A stretch of 64,000 nucleotides of DNA from Novosphingobium sp. PC22D (GCF_002556635.1 NZ_MWMO01000001.1:124001-188000); one strand, 5' to 3'; positions 18,687-28,235 are shown, counted from the stretch's first letter. A program made the numbers and translations. The notes: generated by a model not told the origin, from the letters alone.

Positions 18687-21074
18687 CTAGAGCGGGTTAC
18701 CGTTCTCGTCACGGTAGATGTCGCGGCGGCCGACATGGTTGGCCGGGCCGACGAAGCCGTCGCCTTCCATGCGTTCGACCCACTTCGCCGCGGTGTTGTA
18801 GCCGACGCCCATCTGGCGCTGGAGCCACGAGACCGATACCTTCTGGTTTTCGAACACGAGCTGGCAGACCTGGCGGTACTTGCGCTCTTCGGGGTTGTCC
18901 GAAGCGGCGTCGATGTCCTCGAAGCCGAAGCCGCCGTCCTCGGGCTCCTCGGTGACGGCATCGACGTATTCGGGCTTGCCCTGCGCGCGCCAGAATTCCG
19001 CCACCCTCTCGACTTCCTCGTCCGACACGAACGGGCCGTGGACGCGCTTGATCGGGTCGGTGTTGGGCTTGTAGAGCATGTCGCCCTTGCCCAGGAGCTG
19101 CTCGGCGCCCTGTTCGCCCAGGATCGTGCGGCTGTCGATGCGGCTGGTGACGGCGAAGCTGATGCGCGTGGGCAGGTTCGCCTTGATGACGCCGGTGATG
19201 ACGTCGACCGACGGGCGCTGCGTCGCCATGATCAGGTGGATGCCCGCCGCGCGGCTCTTCTGCGAGAGGCGCTGGATCAGCACCTCGATCTCCTTGCCGA
19301 CGGTGACCATGAGGTCAGCGAGTTCGTCGACGATCAGCACGATTTGCGGCAGCACTTCGTAGTCGAGCTGGTTTTCCTCGAACAGCTCCTCGCCCGTCTC
19401 GGGATCGAAGCCGATCTGGATGCGGCGGCCCAGCGGCTTGCCCTTGGCGGCGTGGCTGCGCACCTTCTCGTTGAAGCTGGCGAGGTTGCGCACCGAGATC
19501 TCGCTCATCATCCGGTAGCGGCGCTCCATCTCCTCGACCGCCCACTTGAGCGCGCGCACCGCCTTGGGCGGCTCGGTGACGACGGGCGAAAGCAGGTGCG
19601 GGATGTCGTCGTAGCTCTTGAGTTCGAGCACCTTGGGATCGACCAGGATCAGCCGGCACTCGGCGGGCGTCATCCGGTAGAGCAGCGAGAGCAGGATGCA
19701 GTTGAGGCCCACCGACTTGCCCGAGCCGGTGGTGCCCGCGACGAGCAGGTGCGGCATCGTCGCGAGATCGGCGACCACCGGCTCGCCGGCGATGTCCTTG
19801 CCCAGGATGATCGGCAGCATGCCCTTGTGATGCGCGAAGTTCTCCGAACCGACCATCTCGCGGAAGTTGACGGTCTGGCGGTCGGCATTGGGCAGTTCGA
19901 TGCCCATCACCGTGCGCCCGGGAATCGAGGAAACGCGCGCGGAGATGGCGCTCATGTTGCGGGCGATGTCGTCGGCGAGGCCGATCACGCGGCTGGCCTT
20001 GATGCCGGGCGCGGGTTCGAGTTCGTACATCGTGACCACCGGGCCGGTGCGCACCGCGCTGATCTCGCCCTTGACGTTGAAGTCGTCAAGCACGGTTTCG
20101 AGCAGGCGCGCGTTGCGCTCGAGGCTGAGCTTGTCGATCTTCTTCTCGCTGCCCTCGCGCGGTTCGGCGAGCAGCTCGAGCGAGGGAAGCTGGTACTGGT
20201 CGAACAGATCCTTCTGGCGGCTGCCGGTGCCGAGTTGCGCGGGCTTGGCCGGGCGGCTGGGATCGACGATTTCTGGCGGCCGGCGCGCCGCGTCGCCGAC
20301 GGGCATCGCCGGAGCGGCGGCGGCGCGCGGCGCGGCGCGGGCGGGCTCCGCGCCCTTGTCCGCGTGCCCGCTGTCCTTGGACCCGACGAATGGGAGGTTC
20401 GCGGCCGAGGGCAGCGCAGGCACGCGGCCGAGCCGTCCGGGCAGAGTCAGCAGCAGGCCCCAGTCGATCGCGAAGACGCGCCCTACCAGCGCCACGCCGA
20501 TCACCAGACAGGCGATCTTGACGCCGAGCAGCGTCCACTCCTGCGCGGCAAGGGGAAGCAGCGCGACCAGCGCCTCGACCCCGCGCGCGCCGAGCAGGCC
20601 GAAGATGCCGCCCATCGAGGCGGGCAGCACGCCGCCCGGTTCGGTGAAGACCATCGCCATCATCGTCGCCAGCAACAGCATCGCGAACAGCAGCACGCCG
20701 ACCGGCCGCCACCACTTCTGGTCGCTGGGTTCGAGCGCGCCGTCTTCCTCCTCGACCAGCCGCCACAGCTTGCGCGCGAAGACGTAGAGCATCGGCAGGA
20801 ACAGCACGCATACCGGGCCGAAGCCGAGGAGGGCGATGTCCGCGATCCAGGCCCCCGCGGGGCCCATCCAGTTCTGCGCCTCGCCGCCCGCCGCCGTCGA
20901 GGCCGAGGGATCGGTCTGGTGATAGCTGATGATGGCGAGCGCCAGGAAGATCATCGCCGCGAACAGCACGATCGCGCCGCTGAGCTCGGCGGCCCGCCGC
21001 AAGGCGCGGCGCACGACCGCGCGCCAATCGGGCTTGGCGACGCGCCTGCCGCCGGACATGGGCCGTGTTGCCAT
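18687..21074 (-). CDS. ftsK: DNA translocase FtsK
   Basis: A 795-residue FtsK/SpoIIIE protein that pumps DNA at the division septum and activates XerCD resolution of chromosome dimers. Four or so N-terminal membrane helices (to about residue 190) are followed by a linker rich in Ala/Pro, the alpha/beta motor with Walker A GTTGSGKS (K453) and Walker B LIVDELADLM, and the C-terminal gamma winged helix (VSWLQRQMGVGYNTAAKWV) that reads KOPS-type sequences. I chose ATG 21074 because GAGGGA lies 7 nt upstream; an ATG at 21131 in the same frame lacks this. The linker is short compared with E. coli FtsK, as is usual in this class. Confidence 0.95.
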   Translation of the reverse strand: MATRPMSGGRRVAKPDWRAVVRRALRRAAELSGAIVLFAAMIFLALAIISYHQTDPSASTAAGGEAQNWMGPAGAWIADIALLGFGPVCVLFLPMLYVFARKLWRLVEEEDGALEPSDQKWWRPVGVLLFAMLLLATMMAMVFTEPGGVLPASMGGIFGLLGARGVEALVALLPLAAQEWTLLGVKIACLVIGVALVGRVFAIDWGLLLTLPGRLGRVPALPSAANLPFVGSKDSGHADKGAEPARAAPRAAAAPAMPVGDAARRPPEIVDPSRPAKPAQLGTGSRQKDLFDQYQLPSLELLAEPREGSEKKIDKLSLERNARLLETVLDDFNVKGEISAVRTGPVVTMYELEPAPGIKASRVIGLADDIARNMSAISARVSSIPGRTVMGIELPNADRQTVNFREMVGSENFAHHKGMLPIILGKDIAGEPVVADLATMPHLLVAGTTGSGKSVGLNCILLSLLYRMTPAECRLILVDPKVLELKSYDDIPHLLSPVVTEPPKAVRALKWAVEEMERRYRMMSEISVRNLASFNEKVRSHAAKGKPLGRRIQIGFDPETGEELFEENQLDYEVLPQIVLIVDELADLMVTVGKEIEVLIQRLSQKSRAAGIHLIMATQRPSVDVITGVIKANLPTRISFAVTSRIDSRTILGEQGAEQLLGKGDMLYKPNTDPIKRVHGPFVSDEEVERVAEFWRAQGKPEYVDAVTEEPEDGGFGFEDIDAASDNPEERKYRQVCQLVFENQKVSVSWLQRQMGVGYNTAAKWVERMEGDGFVGPANHVGRRDIYRDENGNPL

Positions 21075-21157
21075 CGTCTCGTTCCCTCTTTGAACTTGTG
21101 GACAATGCGCGCGGGGTGGACTCGGCGTCAAGAATCCGGGCGGAAAGTCTTTGTGCG

Positions 21158-21676
21158 TTAATCGCTAAATGCTTGAATAGCCGCCCATTTCGTCCAACCA
21201 AGGCGGCGTGCGCGAGCGCCATTCATGCCGCCGAGCGCGATCACCGGGGGCCGCGAGCGCGCCGCGAGCAGGCGAAACCGCGCCGCGCCGAGCGTCTTTG
21301 CGCCGGGATGCGAGCGCGTCGCGAAGACCGGCGAGAGCAGCACGGCATCGGCGCGATGGCGGTTGGCGCGACCGATCTCGCGCAGCGAGTGCGCGGTTGC
21401 GAGCCGCAGCAGGCGCGGTCCCGTAGCGAGCCGACGCGGATCGCCGTAAACCCCGTCGGCACCCATGCGCCGGGCCTCGCGCGCCGTGCCGCTCCACACC
21501 GCGCGGTGGCCGTGGCGGCGTGCGATCCCGGCGAGCACGCGGAAGCGGGCGCATCGCGCCCTGGCGGGCAGCACATAGTGGCGGAAGATCAGCCCGGAGC
21601 CGCGCGGCAGCCGGGCGAGAGCGCGCGCCAGGCTCTCGTCGATGCGCGGGTCGCTGACGAGCCAGATGTCGGGCAT
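21158..21676 (-). CDS. TenI/ThiE-like TIM-barrel protein
   Basis: A 172-residue protein of the thiamine phosphate synthase/TenI superfamily. The late part of the barrel is clear: ATAHSLREIGRANRHRADAVLLSPVFAT, then PVIALGGMN. The early ThiE elements that bind the pyrimidine pyrophosphate (QxR and the Asp-rich HLGQxD segment) are not recognisable, so a TenI-like role, as a thiamine-salvage isomerase or an orphan, fits better than true ThiE. ATG 21676 was chosen; a longer start at 21748 would overlap the divergent YggS gene. Unusually Arg-rich for its length. Confidence 0.75.
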   Translation of the reverse strand: MPDIWLVSDPRIDESLARALARLPRGSGLIFRHYVLPARARCARFRVLAGIARRHGHRAVWSGTAREARRMGADGVYGDPRRLATGPRLLRLATAHSLREIGRANRHRADAVLLSPVFATRSHPGAKTLGAARFRLLAARSRPPVIALGGMNGARARRLGWTKWAAIQAFSD

Positions 21677-21731
21677 GGAGGCGGACGGAGGCGGGTGGCG
21701 GATCGGCACCAAGACGCTATAGCACCGCGCC

Positions 21732-22394
21732 ATGGATGAGCCACTCACCCCGCTCGAGGACGTTTATGCGCGCATCGCCAAGGCCGCGAGAATCGCGGGC
21801 CGCGATCCCGCCTCGGTCGAACTGATCGCGATCTCGAAGACCCATCCGGCCGAGGCGATCACGCCGCTGATCGCGCAAGGGCAGCGCGTCTTCGGCGAGA
21901 ACCGCGTCCAGGAAGCCCAGGTCAAGTGGCCGGAATTGCTCGAAGCGACACCCGAGTGCAGCGTCCACCTCGTCGGCCAGCTCCAGTCAAACAAGGCGGA
22001 CGACGCGGTCGCGCTGTTCGATTGCATCCATTCGCTCGACCGCACCTCGCTGGTCAAGGCGCTGGCCAAGGCGATGGACAAGGCCGGGCGGCAAGTGCCG
22101 TGCTTCGTGCAAGTGAACATCGGCGAAGAGGAACAGAAGGGCGGCTGCGCTATCGCCGAGGTCCCTGCGCTGCTCGCCGAGGCGCGCGGCGCGGCGCTCC
22201 CGGTGATCGGGCTGATGTGCGTGCCCCCGCTCGACCTAGAGCCCGCGCCCTATTTCGCGCTCCTCGCCAAGATCGCCGCCGACAACGGCCTCGACCGGTT
22301 ATCGATGGGGATGAGCAACGATTTCGAGACCGCCGTCATGCTCGGCGCGACGCATGTCCGCGTCGGCAGCGCGCTGTTCGGCGCGCGCGAGTAA
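21732..22394 (+). CDS. yggS: YggS/PROSC-type PLP homeostasis protein
   Basis: A 220-residue alanine-racemase-fold protein that binds pyridoxal phosphate through K36 in LIAISKTHP. Further family blocks are FGENRVQEAQVKW, HLVGQLQSNK and GLMCVPP, and the C-terminal SMGMSNDFETA followed by VRVGSALFG contacts the phosphate. These proteins have no racemase activity and buffer cytosolic PLP. Standalone gene, divergent from the TenI-like gene and convergent with pyruvate kinase. Confidence 0.95.
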   Translation: MDEPLTPLEDVYARIAKAARIAGRDPASVELIAISKTHPAEAITPLIAQGQRVFGENRVQEAQVKWPELLEATPECSVHLVGQLQSNKADDAVALFDCIHSLDRTSLVKALAKAMDKAGRQVPCFVQVNIGEEEQKGGCAIAEVPALLAEARGAALPVIGLMCVPPLDLEPAPYFALLAKIAADNGLDRLSMGMSNDFETAVMLGATHVRVGSALFGARE

Positions 22395-22427
22395 GGAAAA
22401 CTCCGGGCGGCGCGGCCTCCGCTTCGG

Positions 22428-23912
22428 TCAGTCGCCGCGGTGACGCTCCAGTTCGTTGCCCGAAAGCGTGACGACATGGAGCAGGTTGGTCGATCCGGGC
22501 ACGCCGAACGGCACGCCCGCCAGCGCGATCAGGCGCGAGCCGGCGCCGCCGAAGCCGTGGCGCAACGCCATGCGCTTGCCCTTGGCGATCATCTCCTCGA
22601 ACGAGCCGATGTCGCGGGTGAGCACCGCATGCGCGCCCCACAGCAGCGCGGCGCGCCGTGCGGTCGTGGTCGAGGGCGTGAGCACCAGCATCGGCGCGGA
22701 GGGCCGCTCTCGCGCAACGCGCCTTGCGGTGATGCCCGAGCCGGTGAAGATGATGATCCCCTCGATCGGCAGCGTGTCGGCAATGCTCGCGCAAGCCTGC
22801 GAGAGCGCGTCCGCCGTGGTCGCGTCGGGCGGGGTCTGGGCGAGATGGATGCGCTCGCCATAGGTTTCGTCGGTTTCGACCTGCGCGGCGATGCGGTCCA
22901 TGATCGTCACCGCTTCGACCGGCCAGTCGCCGGCGGCCGTCTCGGCCGAGAGCATCACCGCATCGGCGCCGTCGTAGACCGCGTTGGCGACGTCGGACAC
23001 TTCGGCGCGCGTCGGGGTCGGCCGCTCGATCATCGATTCGAGCATCTGCGTAGCCACCACCACTGGCTTTCCGGCATTGCGCACGCGCTCGATGATGCGC
23101 TTCTGCAACGGGGGGACTTCCTCGGGATTGAGTTCGACGCCGAGGTCGCCGCGCGCGACCATGATGCCGTCGGAAAGCTCTATGATCTCGTCAAGGCTGC
23201 TGACCGCGGAGGGCTTTTCGATCTTGGCCATGAGCGACCCGTAGCCGCCCATCAGCCGCCGCGCCTCGGCGACGTCCTCGGGCCGCTGCACGAACGAAAG
23301 GCCGATCCAGTCGGCCCCTTCGCGGATGGCGAAGGCGAGATCGCGCCGGTCCTTCTCTGTCAGCGCGGGCACGGGGACGAGCGTGTCGGGCACGTTCACG
23401 CCCTTGCGGTCGGAGATCGCGCCGCCGACTTCGGCGGTGCACAGCAGCGAGTCGGGCTCGGCGCGGATCACCTTGAGCCGCAGTTTGCCGTCGTCGATCA
23501 GCAGGCGCTGGCCTTTCTCGAGAATGCCGAACAGTTCAGGATGCGGCAGTTCGACGCGTGTGTCGTCACCCGGCTCTGGATTGCGGTCGAGCGTGAAATG
23601 GGCGCCGTGGCGGATGAACGCCTGTCCGCCCTCGAACTTGCCGACACGCAGCTTCGGGCCCTGCAGGTCGCACAGGATCGCGACCGGGCGGGCCAGTTCC
23701 TTCTCCACCGCGCGGACGGTCGCGATCGCTTCGGCATGAGTCTCGTGCTCGCCGTGGCTCATGTTGACGCGGAAGGCATCCGCCCCGGCTCGGATCAGCT
23801 TGGCGATGACCTCGCGCGAATTGCTGGCCGGGCCGAGCGTCGCCAGGATCTTCACCTTGCGCTTGCGTTTGATGCCGCGATGATGCGGCGAGCGCGGATC
23901 GTTGCTTGCCAA
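22428..23912 (-). CDS. pyk: Pyruvate kinase
   Basis: A 494-residue glycolytic enzyme converting phosphoenolpyruvate plus ADP to pyruvate plus ATP. Signature segments are TLGPASN and FRVNMSHG near the N terminus, the active-site block SLMAKIEKPSAV, MVARGDLGVEL, and VVATQMLESMIERPTPTRAEV. The C-terminal allosteric domain is complete. Preceded by a Lys/Arg-rich N-terminal tail (HHRGIKRKRKVKI). It runs antiparallel to, and 76 nt from, the DUF1244 gene. Confidence 0.96.
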   Translation of the reverse strand: MASNDPRSPHHRGIKRKRKVKILATLGPASNSREVIAKLIRAGADAFRVNMSHGEHETHAEAIATVRAVEKELARPVAILCDLQGPKLRVGKFEGGQAFIRHGAHFTLDRNPEPGDDTRVELPHPELFGILEKGQRLLIDDGKLRLKVIRAEPDSLLCTAEVGGAISDRKGVNVPDTLVPVPALTEKDRRDLAFAIREGADWIGLSFVQRPEDVAEARRLMGGYGSLMAKIEKPSAVSSLDEIIELSDGIMVARGDLGVELNPEEVPPLQKRIIERVRNAGKPVVVATQMLESMIERPTPTRAEVSDVANAVYDGADAVMLSAETAAGDWPVEAVTIMDRIAAQVETDETYGERIHLAQTPPDATTADALSQACASIADTLPIEGIIIFTGSGITARRVARERPSAPMLVLTPSTTTARRAALLWGAHAVLTRDIGSFEEMIAKGKRMALRHGFGGAGSRLIALAGVPFGVPGSTNLLHVVTLSGNELERHRGD

Positions 23913-23988
23913 GAGAGTAGCCTTGTCCTGGGAGTTCGCCGCCTCCTATGGCAAAGCAGGGATGAAACCAAGAACGAACGGGACGAAA

Positions 23989-24300
23989 ATGACCGATAAC
24001 GCCACCATCGACACGATCGACGACCAGGTCGCCGCAGCCGCCTTCCGCCGGCTCGTGCGCCATCTCCAGACCCGCCACGATGCGCAGAACATCGACCTGA
24101 TGGGCCTCGCCGGCTTCTGCCGCAACTGTCTCGCCGACTGGATACGCGACGCGGGCTATGAGGGCGACAAGATGGACGCCCGCGCGGTGATCCACGGCAT
24201 GCCGTTCGACGAGTGGAAGGCGAAATACCAGTCCGAGGCGACGCCCGAGCAGATGGCGCGGATGGAAGAGAGCCTGAAGAAGAACGGCGGGACGCACTAG
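23989..24300 (+). CDS. DUF1244 family protein
   Basis: A 103-residue protein of the DUF1244 (SMc04008-like) family, found in alphaproteobacteria and gammaproteobacteria. The diagnostic block GLAGFCRNCLADWI with its Cys pair, and the following RDAGYEGDKMDAR, are present. The role is unknown; a small helical protein is expected. ATG 23989 is the family-like start (MTDN). In-frame ATGs at 23962 and 23902 give N-terminal tails without similarity to the family. ACGGGA lies about 9 nt upstream of the chosen start. Confidence 0.85.
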   Translation: MTDNATIDTIDDQVAAAAFRRLVRHLQTRHDAQNIDLMGLAGFCRNCLADWIRDAGYEGDKMDARAVIHGMPFDEWKAKYQSEATPEQMARMEESLKKNGGTH

Positions 24301-24474
24301 GCGGGGCCGCGGTTTCGAGAACCGACGAAAATCGCCCGGCGCGGTGTCGGCGGCTGTGGCGCGCGCCCGAAAAACACTCCCCGCTATCCACAGCCTCGCG
24401 CTTTGCCCGAATCGCGCGGCGCGGCTAACAGCGCCGGCCATCAGTTCCTTTTGCTATCCGGAGTGCCCACCATC

Positions 24475-24717
24475 ATGGCCGATGCCGAGCCGACCGACGA
24501 CCGCCTGCGCCTGCTGATCGAGCGGGTCGAACGCCTCGAGGAAGAAAAGAAGGGCATCGCCGACGACATCCGCGACGTCTACGGCGAAGCCAAGGCCGTG
24601 GGCTACGATGTCAAGATCATGCGCCAGATCGTCCGCCTGCGCAAAATGGAGCCCGACGACCGGCGCGAGATGGAAATGGTGCTCGATACCTACAAGGCCG
24701 CGCTCGGCCTGGGCTGA
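24475..24717 (+). CDS. gapR: GapR-type nucleoid protein (DUF2312)
   Basis: An 80-residue coiled-coil protein of the UPF0335/DUF2312 family. The block [36 protein letters not shown] is nearly diagnostic. In Caulobacter, GapR binds overtwisted DNA in front of replication and transcription machinery and helps topoisomerases remove the strain; the same role is likely here. ATG 24475 was chosen over an upstream in-frame ATG at 24403 because the family begins close to the [11 protein letters not shown] helix. The 174-bp gap upstream contains one DnaA-box-like CTATCCACA. Confidence 0.92.
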   Translation: MADAEPTDDRLRLLIERVERLEEEKKGIADDIRDVYGEAKAVGYDVKIMRQIVRLRKMEPDDRREMEMVLDTYKAALGLG

Positions 24718-24731
24718 AGGCTCTGAATCGC

Positions 24732-25430
24732 TCAGCTCCCCAGCATCGCCAGCGCCAGGACCGCCGCGTTGGCGACGGCGTGGTCGAGCATCGCCGCGAC
24801 GAGGCCGATGCGCTGGCGGATATAGCCCAGCACCAGGGCGCCCCATAGTTGCGGCAGCACCAGCGGCAGGCCGAGCAGCGTCGCGCTGGGGTAGTTGAGC
24901 ACGTGCACCACCGCGAAGGCGGCGACGACCAGGTAGAAGATCGCGGGAAACGCCGCGACGAACCAGCGCGGGGCCTCGCGGCGGCGCAGCGCGACCCAGC
25001 CGATTGGCGCCGCGACCATCGCTGCGAGGAGCACTGCGCCCGCGAGCACCGCGCTCGCGCCCATGACGTTGGCGAGCACCGCCAGCGCCGCCAGTGCCGC
25101 GCAGCCCAGCAGCCAGAGCGCGCGCGGCCTCCCCGTCTGCCAGCCCCGGAACAGCGCTTCCTCGGCGATCGGCGCTGCGATCACGACGATCCACGGCAGG
25201 ATCACAGGATCGACCTGGCCGAACGAATCGGGCGCGGGCAGGCCGAAGGCCTTCATCCACAGCGCGTAGACCGGCATGACCACGAGCAGCAGCACGCCCA
25301 GGTGCAGCGCCAGCAGCGCCAGCCAGTCGGCGCGCGCGCCGGGCGCGCGCAGGCCCGAAGGTTCGAGCAGGCGCGGGCGGCGCAGAAAGGCGAGGAACGC
25401 GCGCAGGACGATTGGCATAGCCGTGATCAT
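24732..25430 (-). CDS. CPBP-family intramembrane protease
   Basis: A 232-residue, multi-helix membrane protein of the CPBP/Abi (Rce1-like) family. Motif 1 is E90-E91 to R95 (APIAEEALFRGW), motif 2 is FAVVHVLNY, and a third His is in MLDHAVAN. Bacterial members are putative intramembrane metalloproteases; some confer self-immunity to bacteriocins, most have unknown substrates. It is convergent with gapR (14-bp gap). Confidence 0.85.
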   Translation of the reverse strand: MITAMPIVLRAFLAFLRRPRLLEPSGLRAPGARADWLALLALHLGVLLLVVMPVYALWMKAFGLPAPDSFGQVDPVILPWIVVIAAPIAEEALFRGWQTGRPRALWLLGCAALAALAVLANVMGASAVLAGAVLLAAMVAAPIGWVALRRREAPRWFVAAFPAIFYLVVAAFAVVHVLNYPSATLLGLPLVLPQLWGALVLGYIRQRIGLVAAMLDHAVANAAVLALAMLGS

Positions 25431-25518
25431 CGCCGCGTATCTATCAGGCGATGGTGGCCAAATGGTTTTCGCCTCGCGCCCGCGCTAGGATCGGGCGAAA
25501 GCAACCGGAGGACCGCGC

Positions 25519-25836
25519 ATGATCGTCACCACCACACCGTCCGTCGAGGGCAAGCCCGTCCGCGACTATTGCGGCATCGTCACCGGCGAAGTGATCGTCG
25601 GCGCGAACCTTTTCCGCGACCTGTTCGCCTCGATCACCGACATCGTCGGCGGCCGCTCGGGCAAGTACGAGGACGTGCTCCAGCGCGCGCGCAAGGAAGC
25701 GCTCGCCGAGATGGAGGCGCACGCCGCCAAGGCGGGCGGCAACGCCGTGATCGGAGTCGATCTCGACTACGAAGTGCTCGGCCAGAACGGCTCGATGCTG
25801 ATGGTCAGCGCGTCGGGTACGGCGGTGGTCGTGTGA
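25519..25836 (+). CDS. YbjQ/DUF74 heavy-metal-binding domain protein
   Basis: A 105-residue protein of the YbjQ (UPF0145) family, which forms pentameric rings and is annotated as putative heavy-metal binding. Typical blocks: [30 protein letters not shown] and [25 protein letters not shown] lies 7 nt before ATG 25519. Its stop overlaps the next gene's GTG (GTGA at 25833-25836), so translation of the two is coupled. Biological role unknown. Confidence 0.88.
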   Translation: MIVTTTPSVEGKPVRDYCGIVTGEVIVGANLFRDLFASITDIVGGRSGKYEDVLQRARKEALAEMEAHAAKAGGNAVIGVDLDYEVLGQNGSMLMVSASGTAVVV

Positions 25837-26324
25837 AGCCTGCGATCCGGGCGGCACGCGTGGATGACGCGCCGGCTTGCGCGGCTATCTACGCGCCGTT
25901 CGTCACCGAGGGCTGGGTGAGCTTCGAGATCGACCCGCCCGACGCGGCGGAAATGGCCGCGCGCATCGCTCGTCACGGGGCGAGTCACGCGTGGCTCGTC
26001 GCGGAGGTCGCAGGCGCGCTCGCCGGCTATGCCTATGCCTCGCCGCACCGCGAGCGCGCCGCCTACGCCACTTCGTGCGATGTCGCGGTCTATGTCGATC
26101 CCGCCTTTGCTCGCCGGGGCGTCGGCCGCGCGCTTTATGCCCGGTTGCTGCCCGAGATCGCCGCCCGGGGCCTGCACGCGGCCTTTGCCGGGATCGCTCT
26201 GCCCAACCCCGGCAGCATCGGCCTGCACGAGGCCATGGGCTTCACGCCCGTCGGCATCTACCGCGAAGTCGGCTGGAAGATGGGCGGCTGGCGCGACGTC
26301 GGCTGGTGGCAGCGGTTGCTCTGA
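25833..26324 (+). CDS. GNAT N-acetyltransferase (Pat/MnaT-like)
   Basis: A 163-residue acetyltransferase starting at GTG 25833. It resembles phosphinothricin/methionine-sulfoximine N-acetyltransferases: [17 protein letters not shown], the acetyl-CoA loop [14 protein letters not shown], and the C-terminal [29 protein letters not shown]. The substrate is probably a glutamine-like analogue or another small amine. A long open frame upstream in the same phase (back to 24849) is antisense to the CPBP gene and is not part of it. Confidence 0.88.
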   Translation: MKPAIRAARVDDAPACAAIYAPFVTEGWVSFEIDPPDAAEMAARIARHGASHAWLVAEVAGALAGYAYASPHRERAAYATSCDVAVYVDPAFARRGVGRALYARLLPEIAARGLHAAFAGIALPNPGSIGLHEAMGFTPVGIYREVGWKMGGWRDVGWWQRLL

Positions 26325-26384
26325 TCGCTCCGCTTGTTGTAAGGGCGCGCGACTTTCCAAGAACAGCACAAGACCAGGCGAACC

Positions 26385-27128
26385 ATGGCAGGCCATTCCA
26401 AATTCAAGAACATCATGCATCGCAAGGGCGCGCAGGACAAAAAGCGCTCCGCGATGTTTTCCAAGCTTTCGCGCGAAATCACCGTCGCGGCGAAGATGGG
26501 CATGCCCGATCCGGACATGAACCCGCGCCTGCGTCTCGCGGTCAACGCGGCCAAGGCGCAGTCGATGCCCAAGGACAACATCCAGCGCGCGATCGACAAG
26601 GCGACCGGTGGCGACGCCGAGAACTACGAGGAAGTGCGCTACGAGGGCTACGGCCCGGGCGGCGTCGCGATCATCGTCGAGGCGCTCACCGACAACCGCA
26701 ACCGCACCGCGACCAACGTGCGTACCGCGTTCAGCAAGAACGGCGGCAACCTCGGCGCCTCGGGCGCGGTGTCCCACGGCTTCGAACGGCTCGGCCTGAT
26801 CGAGTATCCCGCGAGCGTCGGCGACGAGGAAAAGGTGCTCGAAGCGGCGATCGAGGCGGGCGCCGACGATGTCGAATCGAGCGCCGACGGCCATTCGATC
26901 TGGACCCAGATGGACGCGCTCCACGAAGTCGCGGGCGAACTCGAGAAAGCCTTGGGCGAGGCCGAAAGCGTCAAGCTGGCGTGGCGGCCCAACCTCACCG
27001 TCGAAGTCGCCGAAGGCGATGCCGGCACGCTGTTCAAGCTGATCGACACGCTAGACGACGACGACGACGTCCAGACCGTCTGGGGCAACTACGACGTCTC
27101 CGACGAGGTCATGGAGAAGCTGGGGTGA
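26385..27128 (+). CDS. yebC: YebC/PmpR (TACO1) family protein
   Basis: A 247-residue protein with the family's invariant N terminus [17 protein letters not shown]. YebC proteins were described as regulators of ruvABC-region and quorum genes and more recently as ribosome-associated factors easing translation of proline runs. It sits just upstream of ruvC, the usual neighbourhood. The acidic [15 protein letters not shown] near the C terminus is a family hallmark. Confidence 0.95.
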   Translation: MAGHSKFKNIMHRKGAQDKKRSAMFSKLSREITVAAKMGMPDPDMNPRLRLAVNAAKAQSMPKDNIQRAIDKATGGDAENYEEVRYEGYGPGGVAIIVEALTDNRNRTATNVRTAFSKNGGNLGASGAVSHGFERLGLIEYPASVGDEEKVLEAAIEAGADDVESSADGHSIWTQMDALHEVAGELEKALGEAESVKLAWRPNLTVEVAEGDAGTLFKLIDTLDDDDDVQTVWGNYDVSDEVMEKLG

Positions 27129-27135
27129 TCCGGGT

Positions 27136-27173
27136 CCTCCCCGGTATGGGGAGGGGAACCATGCGCCGCATGG
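27136..27173. repeat. Twin-hairpin intergenic element
   Basis: Two adjacent perfect hairpins in the yebC-ruvC gap: CCTCCCC-GGTAT-GGGGAGG (27136-27154) and CCATGC-GCC-GCATGG (27159-27173). No T-run follows. This paired design resembles dispersed REP-like intergenic elements in sphingomonad genomes. Only this one full copy is seen in the window, so dispersal cannot be shown here. Confidence 0.45.
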
Positions 27174-27285
27174 CGGCGAGGCTCGCACGGCGCCTCGCTC
27201 GTTCGCTCGATTCCCGGCCATGCCGGCGGTCCGTCCGCCCCGCCGCCCCGGCGCGGTGCGCGCGCCCTGCCGGAGAGGACCTTGC

Positions 27286-27756
27286 ATGCTCGTGATCGGC
27301 ATCGATCCCTCGCTGTCGTGCACCGGTTGGGGGATCGTCGCCAAGTCGGGCAGCCGGCTGTCGCACGTCGCCAACGGGCAGGTGCGCACCGATCCCAGGG
27401 CGCCGCTGCCCGAGCGGCTCGTCCACCTCGAGCGCGAGTTGACCGACGTGATCCTTGCGCATCGGCCCGATCAGGGCGCGGTCGAGGAAGTCTTCGTCAA
27501 CACCAATGCGCAATCGACGCTCAAGCTCGGTCAGGCGCGCGGGGTGTGCCTGCTCGCGCTTGCCCGCGCCGGGCTGCCGGTGAGCGAATATGCGACGCGG
27601 CTGGTCAAGAAGGCGATCGTCGGGACCGGCGGCGCGGAGAAAGCGCAGGTCCAGGCGATGCTCAAGGTGCTGCTGCCCGGCGTCAGGCTGGCGGGCGCCG
27701 ACGCCGCCGACGCGCTTGCGGTGGCGATCGCGCACGTCCACGGCGCGCGGGGCTAA
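27286..27756 (+). CDS. ruvC: Holliday junction resolvase RuvC
   Basis: A 156-residue endonuclease that cuts Holliday junctions presented by RuvAB. The first catalytic Asp is D7 ([14 protein letters not shown]). The Glu in [12 protein letters not shown] and the C-terminal pair in [13 protein letters not shown] complete the acidic site. ATG 27286 puts the family start right before LVIGIDPS; the in-frame upstream frame to 27220 is Arg/Pro-rich noise. Separated from ruvA by a lipoprotein gene and a terminator. Confidence 0.96.
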   Translation: MLVIGIDPSLSCTGWGIVAKSGSRLSHVANGQVRTDPRAPLPERLVHLERELTDVILAHRPDQGAVEEVFVNTNAQSTLKLGQARGVCLLALARAGLPVSEYATRLVKKAIVGTGGAEKAQVQAMLKVLLPGVRLAGADAADALAVAIAHVHGARG

Positions 27757-27837
27757 CTTTCTGAGCGTGGAGCGAAAATCGGGAAACCAATCGGCCGCTG
27801 CCGCGTTGGGACAGCGGAACAGCGAGGGGATTGCCGA

Positions 27838-28179
27838 GTGACGCGACGCCTGAGACTGGTAGCGAGCGCCGCGGTCGCGGGGCTTGCGCTTTCGGCCTGT
27901 ACCGCCAGCCGGTACCAGATCTCCGATGCGTTGCAGCGCTATGGCCTCAGCCCGGTCAAGGCCGATTGCGCCGCCGAATTCCTGCGCGGCAAGCTGAGTG
28001 TCCGCCAGGTCGACCGGCTGACCGACGCCGCGCGCTACTACAACGCCAGCAGCCGCCTCACGTTCGGCGATCTGATCCGCGTCGCCGGATCGGTGCGCGA
28101 TCCCGAGATCGCGCTGCAGGTCGGCGCGAGCGCGCTTGCCTGCAGCATCGCCGCCGACATTCCCGTCCCGGGGCTTTGA
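27838..28179 (+). CDS. Small putative lipoprotein
   Basis: A 113-residue protein starting at GTG 27838, with a lipoprotein signal peptide and lipobox LSAC (Cys about residue 21). The mature part, [24 protein letters not shown] and so on, contains a helical stretch resembling unnamed alphaproteobacterial proteins that sit between ruvC and ruvA. No catalytic motif seen. A strong terminator follows at 28191. Confidence 0.7.
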   Translation: MTRRLRLVASAAVAGLALSACTASRYQISDALQRYGLSPVKADCAAEFLRGKLSVRQVDRLTDAARYYNASSRLTFGDLIRVAGSVRDPEIALQVGASALACSIAADIPVPGL

Positions 28180-28190
28180 GTTAGGGAGAG

Positions 28191-28235
28191 AAGGCCCGGC
28201 CCCCCTTGCGAAAGGGGAGGAGCCGGGCCTTGTTA
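28191..28235 (+). terminator. Rho-independent terminator before ruvA
   Basis: A perfect 10-bp stem (AAGGCCCGGC at 28191-28200 with GCCGGGCCTT at 28222-28231) enclosing a second CCCCTT/AAGGGG helix, followed by TTGTT. It should end transcripts from ruvC and the lipoprotein gene, making ruvA the first gene of a separate unit. Confidence 0.7.

Noticed and set aside
24381..24395. DnaA-box-like CTATCCACAG
   Set aside because: A single copy without clustering or an A+T-rich unwinding region; not an origin.
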